From: Bifidobacterium rousetti
GTDB taxonomy: Bacteria; Actinomycetota; Actinomycetes; Actinomycetales; Bifidobacteriaceae
DNA: 64,000 bases
Assembly: GCF_008698235.1 (NCBI RefSeq)
Contig: NZ_PEBH01000001.1
Span: 473,617-537,616 of the forward strand
Direction: 5' to 3'
How positions within the stretch are numbered: the first letter of the stretch is position 1; each line of letters begins with the position of its first letter. Of the stretch, positions 33,699 through 41,079 are shown piece after piece. The position numbers were made by a program, and so were the translations under genes. The notes under the pieces were generated by a model. The model ran no database searches, had not been told where the DNA came from, and saw only the letters and a program-made list of their open reading frames with translations.

Positions 33699-35186
33699 AT
33701 GGTCGATGACTACACCGCGAAGATGACCGAGCTGATCGAACTGATGCGCGTGATCGGCAACGACACGCAGCAGTGCGAGGTCAAGGAGTGCAAGCGCAAG
33801 ATCTCCTCGACGATCACCGACACGCTCTCCGCGTTCTCGAACGGCTCGGGCGGATGGATCATCCTCGGCCTGTCCGAAAAGGAGGGGTTCACGCCGGTCG
33901 AGGGCTTCAACGCGCGCTCCATGCAGGAGGCGCTGAGCCAGGCGTGCGAGAAGATGACCCCCGTGGTGCGCCCGGTGATCGTCACCTGCCCGTTCGAGGG
34001 GACGAACCTCGTGTTCGCGCGCGTCGACGAGATGCTCCCGCGAGACAAACCCTGCTTCATCACCGCGCTTGGCCCGCACACCGGCTCGTACATCCGCACC
34101 GGCGACGGCGACCGGCGCATGACCGCGTACGAGGTGGACCGGCTCATCGAGGAGCATCTGCAGCCCACCTACGACGTGGACCTCATGCCGGGAGCCACCC
34201 CCGACGACCTCGATCCGACCTTGGTCAACGGCCTGCTCACGCGCGTGCGCGAGCAGCACCCGCACGTCTTCGCCGGGCGCTCCGACACGGACATGATGCT
34301 CGATCTGGAGATCCTTCGCCACGACGACTCGGCGGCCGAGACCCTCGGCGTCGGCGGCGTCCTCAGGCCCACGCTGGCCGGCCTGCTCGCGTTGGGCCGC
34401 TACCCGCAGAAGTACTATCCGCGGCTGTCCATTTCGATCGCCGTGTTCCCCGGCACGGACCGCGACGACGTGTTCCGCGGCGACGAACGGCTCGTCTACT
34501 CGGGCAGCGTGGTCGGGTCGATCCCGGTGATGATCTACGACGCGGTCGAATCGCTGATGCGCTGGATCGGCGCGAAGAAGCCCGACTATCCGCCGACCGT
34601 ATTGCGCGAGGCGATCGCGAACGCGCTCACGCACCGCGACTACTCCCCCGACGCGCGCGGCACGCAGGTGCGGATCAACGTGTTCACCGACCGCATCGAG
34701 ATCACGAACCCCGGAGGCCTGTTCGGCACGGTCACGCACGACGTGCTCGCCAACCCGCATCCGGTCACGGGCGTGCCGTTCGTCTCCACACGCAACCAGT
34801 TCCTGTTCACGCTGCTCGAATCGACCCCGTACCCGAACGGCGGGTACGTGAACCCGGAGGGCGGCGACGGCTACCAGCGGATCGCCGCGACCCTGCGCGA
34901 GGCGGGGATCGAACCGGCGACCACGCGCAACACGATCAACACGTTCACGATGACGATCACCCGGCATCGCACCACCAAACGCGGGTCGACCGGCGACGTG
35001 TCGAAGGCGATCCTCGACGTGCTGGAACGCCATTCCGCGATGAGTCTCAAGGAGATCCTGCGCGAGTTGCAGCTCACCCCCTTGGCGGCGACCTCGGGCA
35101 TGCGCGAACTGCTCAAGGAGGGTCGGGTCATCCAGGTGAGGTTCCGGGACGACCCGACCCAGCGGTATCGGCTCAAGACCGCGTGA
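33699..35186 (+). CDS. AlbA_2/Schlafen domain DNA-binding protein (RecG-like ATP-binding C-terminal part)
   Basis: A 495-residue protein. The N-terminal Schlafen AlbA_2 domain is recognised from CEVKECKRKISSTITDTLSA, then NGSGGWIILGLSE. The central part matches the GHKL-like C-terminal half of these regulators (VLREAIANALTHRDYSPDARG, RIEITNPGGLFG), and a winged helix ends the protein (LDVLERHSAMSLKEILRELQL). The ATG at 33699 has AAGGAGG 7 nt upstream. Such proteins are annotated as putative transcriptional regulators or helicases. Divergence from the pilin operon makes a regulatory link possible but unproven. Confidence 0.82.
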   Translation: MVDDYTAKMTELIELMRVIGNDTQQCEVKECKRKISSTITDTLSAFSNGSGGWIILGLSEKEGFTPVEGFNARSMQEALSQACEKMTPVVRPVIVTCPFEGTNLVFARVDEMLPRDKPCFITALGPHTGSYIRTGDGDRRMTAYEVDRLIEEHLQPTYDVDLMPGATPDDLDPTLVNGLLTRVREQHPHVFAGRSDTDMMLDLEILRHDDSAAETLGVGGVLRPTLAGLLALGRYPQKYYPRLSISIAVFPGTDRDDVFRGDERLVYSGSVVGSIPVMIYDAVESLMRWIGAKKPDYPPTVLREAIANALTHRDYSPDARGTQVRINVFTDRIEITNPGGLFGTVTHDVLANPHPVTGVPFVSTRNQFLFTLLESTPYPNGGYVNPEGGDGYQRIAATLREAGIEPATTRNTINTFTMTITRHRTTKRGSTGDVSKAILDVLERHSAMSLKEILRELQLTPLAATSGMRELLKEGRVIQVRFRDDPTQRYRLKTA

Positions 35187-35202
35187 GCGGCTTGGCGACT
35201 GC

Positions 35203-36633
35203 TCACGCCTCGGTCAGCTGCGTGGTCGGCGAGACGAACGACGCCGGGCGAAGTCGCCTGGCGCGTCCGGCGGCGAGTCCGACGCAGACGAGCGCCACGG
35301 CGAACAGGGCGACGATGCCGGTCGCGATCCCCCATGCGATCACGTCCGCGCCGGAGGCGGACGCCGAGCCGATGCCGAGCGCGTCGTCGATCGAGGCGCA
35401 GTACCACCATCCGGGCAGCATCCGGCCGAGCGCGACCATCGGCGCGGGCATCATGTCCAGGGGGAAGGTGACGCCGGAGGTGAACAGGATCACCAATCCG
35501 AACACGTTCGCGAACCCGTTGGCCATGATTTCGTTGAACCCGCATTCGCCGAGCAGGAAGCCGCAGGCGACCGTCATCAGCGCGTACACGCAGGTCGACG
35601 TGACCGTCATCGCCACGCCGGCCAGGTCGAGCGAACTCGGGTCCACGCCGGCCGCGGCCATCATCGCGAGGACGATGGCGAGGTAGCCGGCCACGACGAC
35701 CAGCGCGAACCCGCACAGGGTGGCCATGCGCTGCAGGCTCATCGTCGAGGAGCGCTGCGGCGAGGCGTACAGGCGACGGCGTGTCTCGCCGGTGTTGAAC
35801 ACGCCCAGTACGAGGGAGGTGCAGACGGTCATGGCGAGGAACAGCGGGTAGAGCACGACCTTCATCAGGCCGCCGAATCCGTCCGCGGCCCGGTCGGGCG
35901 TGGATGCCGAAGAAGCGGGGTCGGCATCGCTGTGGTCGACGGCGATCGCGTGGTTCGCGTCCTTGTCCCGCGCGGCGCCAACGGCCTGTTTCGTCGCGGA
36001 CTTGAGATCGTCCAGCGTGAGGTTCGCGAGTGTGCCAGCAGGCAGCTGGTCGGTCGAGAATCCGTCCGATTGCGCGCCTGCCGAGCCAGTCGCGTCCGCA
36101 CCGAACCGTTCGGCCAGCTGCGCGGGATCGACCGTGACGTTGCCGCCGATCAGCGCGGTGCGGGTCAGGGACAGGAAGCCGCTGACGTCCATCGACGCCA
36201 TCGCGCCCAGTCCGGACGTGTAGCTGGTGACGGTCTCGACCTCGGGCGTCTTGCCTTCCGACGTTCCGGACGCCCACGACGAGACGGAGGCGACCAGCCC
36301 GTCCGCGTACCCGTCGGGGATGATGACGATCAGGTCCACCCAGTTCGAGGCGACCGCCTGCTGCAAGGTTTCGGGATCGTCGTCGAGGTCGGTCAGCTCG
36401 TTGTCGACGGCGAGGTAGGCGCGCATCGCGTCGGCCACTCCCCCACGGTTGGCGTCCCTGTCGATGACCGCCACGTCGGCTTTGCCGGGCGTGTACGTGT
36501 CGCCGACCGGGCGGCTCCCGGACAGCGCGGAGCCACCGAGCGCGAGCATCATGACGCCGATGCCGATCAGGTAGACGAGGATGTAGATGCGGTGCGCGAT
36601 GAGCACGCGCAGCGTGGCCTTACAGGTGTTCAT
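35203..36633 (-). CDS. ABC-2 type transporter permease (second)
   Basis: A 476-residue membrane protein. One N-terminal helix (about residues 18-38) is followed by a large extracytoplasmic domain with an FGADATGSAGAQ-type polar linker, and five or six C-terminal helices, the ABC-2/YhgE layout. Its ATG overlaps the end of the preceding permease gene by 14 nt and has AAGGAG 8 nt upstream. With the other permease and the ATPase it forms a heteromeric exporter. The nearby two-component genes suggest induction by a drug or peptide. Confidence 0.87.
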   Translation of the reverse strand: MNTCKATLRVLIAHRIYILVYLIGIGVMMLALGGSALSGSRPVGDTYTPGKADVAVIDRDANRGGVADAMRAYLAVDNELTDLDDDPETLQQAVASNWVDLIVIIPDGYADGLVASVSSWASGTSEGKTPEVETVTSYTSGLGAMASMDVSGFLSLTRTALIGGNVTVDPAQLAERFGADATGSAGAQSDGFSTDQLPAGTLANLTLDDLKSATKQAVGAARDKDANHAIAVDHSDADPASSASTPDRAADGFGGLMKVVLYPLFLAMTVCTSLVLGVFNTGETRRRLYASPQRSSTMSLQRMATLCGFALVVVAGYLAIVLAMMAAAGVDPSSLDLAGVAMTVTSTCVYALMTVACGFLLGECGFNEIMANGFANVFGLVILFTSGVTFPLDMMPAPMVALGRMLPGWWYCASIDDALGIGSASASGADVIAWGIATGIVALFAVALVCVGLAAGRARRLRPASFVSPTTQLTEA

Positions 36634-37843
36634 AGCGTTGCTCCTTGAGCATGATCGCCCCCGCGGCGAGGAACAGCGCGCTCATGGCGAGGAGCACGCC
36701 GCAGGTGGCGAGGAACGGACGGTAGCTGTCGAAGTAGAGGATGTCGTAGAACAGGTTCACGACCTGCTGGGTGGGGTTGACGAGGGCGAGCACGGGCAGG
36801 TTGCGGGCGATCCAGTCGCTCAGGGACATCGCGAACGCCCCGTACAGGCCGGAGAACAGCGACAGGGTGCATGCGATGGCGCTGGTCATGCCGACCTTGA
36901 CCCCGTGGGAGAGTTTCGGTATCGCGCCGATCATCGTGCCGAACGCGCAGGCCATGAACGAGGCGACCACCACGGCGAGGACGGCGGCGGGTTCACGCCC
37001 GCCGAACGGGACGCCGAGGACGAAGCGGATGTAGGCGAACGCGACGAGCAGGCAGACCGAGGCGCACAGCCAGCTGGCGAGGAACCCGGCGATGAGCTGC
37101 CGCGTGCGGCTCAGGGGCGCCACGCTGCGGCGTATGCCCAGCGCGGACAGGTTGGCCTGCGCGGTGACGACGGCCCTGATCGAATAGGACATCGCCATGA
37201 TGCAGGCCATGGCGAGCAGCGCGTAGAAGTACCGGGTGGAGATGCCTGGTGCGGAGTTGGTGAGCGTGGTCTCGCGGGTCATGCCGGTGGTGGCGCCGAG
37301 GGATGACCAGAAGGCCCGGCTGGTCGCGGCCCAGGGGTTGTCGGCGATGAGCTTGCGGGTGAGCGTGTCGGTGCGGTTGTACAGGCTGATGGCGCCGTCG
37401 AGGGCCGAGATGGTGATGGCCTTGCCCGAGACCGCCGCGCTGGAGCCGTCCAAGCCGGCGACGGTGCCCGAGGCGAGGGTCAGGGTGATGCGCCCCTGCC
37501 TGTCGACGGTCAGGTAGCCGTCCGCATCGCCTTTCGCGATGAGGTCGCGGGCCTTGTCGATCGAGTCGGCGGGGGTCGCGTCGAGCAACGACCGGCTGAT
37601 GCCGGTGGTGTCCTTGGCTTTGCCCGACAGTGCGTCGATGAATGTCGAAGCCCCCTTGGCATCATTCCAGTTCGCGTCCTGGACCGTGGCGAGGGGCACC
37701 GCCTTGAGCTCGTATTGCTCGCCGAGGTCGGCGAACATCATGTTGAACAGGGTGGCGAGCGCGAGGGGGAAGACGATGAGCCAGAACATCGACGCCTTGT
37801 CCTGCAGGTTCGTTCTGAGGGTCATGACGAAGGTGGACCACAT
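36620..37843 (-). CDS. ABC-2 type transporter permease (first)
   Basis: A 407-residue membrane protein with an N-terminal helix (MFWLIVFPLALATLFNMMF), an extracytoplasmic domain and a C-terminal block of five helices, as in ABC-2 exporters. AAAGGAG lies 8 nt before the ATG. It is 58 nt after the ATPase gene; that gap holds a G-quadruplex-capable sequence. It overlaps the second permease gene by 14 nt. The substrate is unknown; drug, bacteriocin or lipid export are all possible. Confidence 0.88.
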   Translation of the reverse strand: MWSTFVMTLRTNLQDKASMFWLIVFPLALATLFNMMFADLGEQYELKAVPLATVQDANWNDAKGASTFIDALSGKAKDTTGISRSLLDATPADSIDKARDLIAKGDADGYLTVDRQGRITLTLASGTVAGLDGSSAAVSGKAITISALDGAISLYNRTDTLTRKLIADNPWAATSRAFWSSLGATTGMTRETTLTNSAPGISTRYFYALLAMACIMAMSYSIRAVVTAQANLSALGIRRSVAPLSRTRQLIAGFLASWLCASVCLLVAFAYIRFVLGVPFGGREPAAVLAVVVASFMACAFGTMIGAIPKLSHGVKVGMTSAIACTLSLFSGLYGAFAMSLSDWIARNLPVLALVNPTQQVVNLFYDILYFDSYRPFLATCGVLLAMSALFLAAGAIMLKEQRYEHL

Positions 37844-37878
37844 GGTGCGTCTCCTTTCCGTGTTTCCGTGAGGTGCGT

Positions 37879-37901
37879 GGGTGGGTGGGTGCGTGGGTGG
37901 G
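37879..37901 (+). other. G-quadruplex-capable motif in the exporter operon
   Basis: Five GGG runs separated by T, T, TGCGT and T occupy the plus strand in the short gap between the ATPase stop and the permease start. The mRNA (minus strand) carries the C-rich complement, so any effect would be at DNA level. Confidence 0.5.
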
Positions 37902-38873
37902 TCAGTCGCGCAGGGCCGTGCCGGTGAGTTCGAGGAACACGTCGTTCAAAGTGGGCGGCCGGCTGGTGAGGTGGCCGATGCTCGCGTCTCCCGAGCGCAG
38001 CACGCCGATGAGGTCGACGAGGTTGTGCTCGCCCCGCCGGCAGGTGACGTCGAGTTCGCGGCCGTCCCATGCGGCGTCGATGACGAAACCGAGCGCGCGT
38101 ACGGCGGCGAGCGTCTCGTCGTTCAGGTCGAGGGTCTCGATGGTGATGCGTTCGCCGGTGTCGACCATGTTCTTCAGTTCGTCGGCGGTGCCGAGGGCCA
38201 AGTGCCGGCCGTGGTCCATGATGAGGATGCGGTCGCAGATCTCCTCGACCTCTTCCATGTAGTGGCTGGTGTAGATGACGGTGGCGCCGTCCCGGTTGAG
38301 CCGCCGGATGCCTTCGAGGATCGCGTGGCGGCTTTGCGGGTCGACCGCGACGGTGGGCTCGTCGAAGAAGATGAGGTCGGGCCTGTGGGCGATGCCGCAG
38401 GCGATGTTGAGCCTGCGCAGGAGACCGCCGGAGAGCTTGCCGGGGCGGTATTTGCGGAACTCCTTCAATCCGGCGAAGTCGATGGCCTGTTCGACGAGCG
38501 GGGCGCGTTCGGCCTTCCTCGGCACGTACAGGGAGCAGAAGTAGTCGATGTTCTCCTCGACGGTGAGCGCGTTGAAGACGGCGACGTTCTGTGGCACGAG
38601 TCCGATGCGGCGTTTGAGCGCGTAGCTGGTGGGGGTCATGGGCTCGCCGAAGACGCGGATGGCGCCCGCCTCGTAGGTGAGCAGGGCGAGGATGCAGTTG
38701 ATCGCGGTGGTCTTGCCGGAGCCGTTGGGGCCGAGCAGGCCGAAGATCTCGCCCTGGCGCACGTCGAGGTCGAAGTAGTCGAGCGCCGTCATGTCGCCGT
38801 AGTGTTTGACGAGCTTGGAAACGCTGACCGCGGGGGTCGCGTCGATCGCCGGGGTCGTGGTGTCGGTCGTCAT
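37902..38873 (-). CDS. ABC transporter ATP-binding protein (ABC-2 exporter)
   Basis: A 323-residue cytoplasmic ATPase of the drug-resistance/DrrA type. Walker A GPNGSGKTT, Q-loop VPQNVAVFNALTV, signature LSGGLLRR (the usual LSGGQ is LSGGL here) and Walker B LIFFDEPTVAVDPQ are visible. A C-terminal regulatory extension (about residues 220-323) is present. The ATG at 38873 has AAAGGAG 6 nt upstream. It is first in an operon with two ABC-2 permeases, divergent from a histidine kinase and response regulator pair. Confidence 0.93.
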   Translation of the reverse strand: MTTDTTTPAIDATPAVSVSKLVKHYGDMTALDYFDLDVRQGEIFGLLGPNGSGKTTAINCILALLTYEAGAIRVFGEPMTPTSYALKRRIGLVPQNVAVFNALTVEENIDYFCSLYVPRKAERAPLVEQAIDFAGLKEFRKYRPGKLSGGLLRRLNIACGIAHRPDLIFFDEPTVAVDPQSRHAILEGIRRLNRDGATVIYTSHYMEEVEEICDRILIMDHGRHLALGTADELKNMVDTGERITIETLDLNDETLAAVRALGFVIDAAWDGRELDVTCRRGEHNLVDLIGVLRSGDASIGHLTSRPPTLNDVFLELTGTALRD

Positions 38874-38942
38874 GTCCGCTCCTTTCCTGTCTGGGTTGGT
38901 TCCATCATGCCGTCCGGCGGGGTGCCTGGGCCACCGGCAAAC

Positions 38943-38989
38943 GTCACGATCGGCTTGGGGCGCGGTGACATTTGTCACGGGTCACGATC
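38943..38989. promoter_or_regulatory. Operator-like cluster between exporter and two-component operons
   Basis: A perfect palindrome GTGACATTTGTCAC (38965-38978) is bracketed by two direct copies of GTCACGATC (38943-38951 and 38981-38989). It lies between divergent operons and is a likely site for the NarL-type response regulator encoded next door. Confidence 0.5.
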
Positions 38990-39099
38990 CTCGCGCGTCC
39001 GCCCCGATCGGGCGGCCTGATGCGGGTAGGCTGGTGGTGATGGATGCGTCCCGCTCCGACGCGGGAGCCGAGGCATGACCGGAGCGGGGGTGAAGGCGT

Positions 39100-40407
39100 A
39101 TGCGTGCGATGGCCGAGAAGGCGCTGCTGGCCGCGCTGGGCGTGGCGCTGGCCGTGGTCGCGCGCATGCCGGTGGACGCGACGCTGGTCGTGGCGCTGCT
39201 GGCCGCGGTGTCGGTGACGAGCGCCGTCGTGTGGATGCCGTCCGCCCGGCTCGCGTGGCTGTCGACCGCCGTGTTCGTGATCGTCGCCGTGTTCGTGCCG
39301 GCCTGGCGACTGTTCCTGCCGTTGGCCGCGTACGACGAGGCGCGTATGACGCTGCCAGATACTCGACCGGGCGTACGACCGGGCGTGCAACCGGCACGTT
39401 CCGGTGCGTGGTGGGCCGGTATCGTGTTTCGTGTGATTCCGCTGCTGCGATGGTTGTGGCTGCTGCCGATGATCCCCCCGATCGCGTCCCTCGTCACGGC
39501 CGGCGGTCCGGAGCGGGCCGGCGCGGCATCGTCCGGTCTTGCCGATTCGACCGGTCTGACCGGGCTGCCCGCCCCGGCCTTCGTCGGGCTGCTCGTCATC
39601 GTCTCATGCGTGGGATGCGCGCTGGGGTTCGAGTCGCGCGCCGTCTCCTCGCTGCGCGGCGAGACGCGGCGGTTGCGGGACGACGCGCGCGAACGCTCCC
39701 GCGCGACCCGCATCCGGCTGGCCGACGTGGCCGAGGAGCGCGCGCAGTCGGTGCGCATGGCCACGCTCGGAGAGCGCACGCGCATCGCCCGCGAGATCCA
39801 CGACAACGTCGGCCATCTGCTCACCCGTGCGATCATACAGGCGCAGGCGTCGCGCGCGGTGGCCGAGGCGACCGGCGACGGCATGGCGGCGCAGGGCTTC
39901 GGCGCGCTGTCCTCCACGTTGGATGACGCGATGACGATGGTGCGCCGGTCCGTGCACGATCTGGAGGACGACGGCACCGATTTCGCCGCGCAGATCGACG
40001 CCGCGGCCCGATCGTTCGACGGCGTCTCCCCCGGTTTCCGCGTCTCGTTGACGAACGACATCACCGACGCGCCGGCGCCGGTGGCCCGCTGCTTCGCGAC
40101 GGCGATCCGCGAGGCGCTGTCCAACGTGGTGCATCACAGCGCCGCGCGCGAGGCGAGCATTACATTGCGGGACATGCCGGCCCTGTGGCAGCTGGTCGTG
40201 CAGGACCCGGGGCCCGCGGCGGACGTGCCGGGGGCTCCGACCGGCGAGCGGGGACGCGGCATGGGCGTCGCGGACATCGAGTCGCGGGCGCGCGCGTTGG
40301 GCGGCACGGCCCTGTGCGGGCCGCACGCGGGAGGCTGGCGCGTGTTCGTCTCCCTGCCGAAGTCACGCCGATTCATCGATAATCGCAAGGAAGGGAGCGC
40401 ATCATGA
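39100..40407 (+). CDS. Sensor histidine kinase, NarL/DesK type
   Basis: A 435-residue membrane sensor kinase. N-terminal membrane segments (about residues 8-75, with more at 106-132 and 160-178) are followed by a HisKA_3 dimerisation helix with the phospho-histidine H234 in RIAREIHDNVGHLL. The HATPase domain has the N box EALSNVVHHS and G box GRGMGVADIESRA. There is no large extracytoplasmic domain, so it probably senses membrane or intramembrane signals, as kinases for antibiotic exporters do. The response regulator ATG overlaps its stop (ATGA). Confidence 0.92.
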   Translation: MRAMAEKALLAALGVALAVVARMPVDATLVVALLAAVSVTSAVVWMPSARLAWLSTAVFVIVAVFVPAWRLFLPLAAYDEARMTLPDTRPGVRPGVQPARSGAWWAGIVFRVIPLLRWLWLLPMIPPIASLVTAGGPERAGAASSGLADSTGLTGLPAPAFVGLLVIVSCVGCALGFESRAVSSLRGETRRLRDDARERSRATRIRLADVAEERAQSVRMATLGERTRIAREIHDNVGHLLTRAIIQAQASRAVAEATGDGMAAQGFGALSSTLDDAMTMVRRSVHDLEDDGTDFAAQIDAAARSFDGVSPGFRVSLTNDITDAPAPVARCFATAIREALSNVVHHSAAREASITLRDMPALWQLVVQDPGPAADVPGAPTGERGRGMGVADIESRARALGGTALCGPHAGGWRVFVSLPKSRRFIDNRKEGSAS

Positions 40408-41036
40408 GCGTCGCGATCGTGGATGACGATCCGATCGTCTGCCAGTCGCTGCAGACCATCCTCACTGCCACCGGCGCGGCGGAGGTGCTGTGGACGGCGA
40501 ACGACGGGCAGACGGCCGTCGAACGGTATTTCGACTCGCCTGCCAGCCGGCCGGACGTGCTGCTCATCGACATCCAGATGCCCGGCATGGACGGTCTGGA
40601 TGCGGCGCGCGCGATCCTCGGCCGGGATCCGGCGGCGCGCATCCTGTTCCTGACGACGTTCGCCGACCGCACGTACATCGCGCAGGCGATGGCGCTCGGC
40701 GCCAAAGGGTATCTCATCAAACAGGACGTGGCCGCGGTCGCCCCCGCGATCCAGTCGGTGATGGCCGGCCAGATCGTCATGGGCTCCGACGTCCTCGGCA
40801 AACTCACCGATACGGCAAGGCCCTCCCCCGCGTTGGACGGACCGGTCGACGATCTCAACGAGCGTGAGCGCGAGATCGCCTCGCTGGTGGCCGAGGGACT
40901 CGATAACCGCGACATCGCCCACCGCCTGTACCTGAGCGAAGGCACCATACGCAACCGCGTCAGCGCCCTCCTCGACAAGCTGGGCCTGGCCAACCGCACC
41001 CAACTAGCCATCCTCTGGCTCAACGCCCACCGCTAA
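40404..41036 (+). CDS. Response regulator, NarL/LuxR family
   Basis: A 210-residue protein with an N-terminal receiver domain (acidic pocket VDDDP at 6-10, phospho-acceptor D56 in LLIDIQMPGMDG, LTTFADRTYI) and a C-terminal LuxR helix-turn-helix (LNEREREIASLVAEGLDNRD, then IAHRLYLSEGTIRNRVSALL). It overlaps the kinase stop by 4 nt. The likely targets are the divergent ABC-2 exporter genes, whose shared upstream region has a perfect palindrome. Confidence 0.94.
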   Translation: MSVAIVDDDPIVCQSLQTILTATGAAEVLWTANDGQTAVERYFDSPASRPDVLLIDIQMPGMDGLDAARAILGRDPAARILFLTTFADRTYIAQAMALGAKGYLIKQDVAAVAPAIQSVMAGQIVMGSDVLGKLTDTARPSPALDGPVDDLNEREREIASLVAEGLDNRDIAHRLYLSEGTIRNRVSALLDKLGLANRTQLAILWLNAHR

Positions 41037-41045
41037 AAGCGAATC

Positions 41046-41066
41046 GGCCCCTCATTAGAGGGTGCC
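41046..41066. terminator. Hairpin between convergent response regulator and membrane-protein genes
   Basis: GGCCCCTC and GAGGGTGCC pair around ATTA. The loop and stem resemble half of the REP-like family, so this may be a degenerate copy serving as a terminator. Confidence 0.45.
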
Positions 41067-41079
41067 GGAATATGACCGC

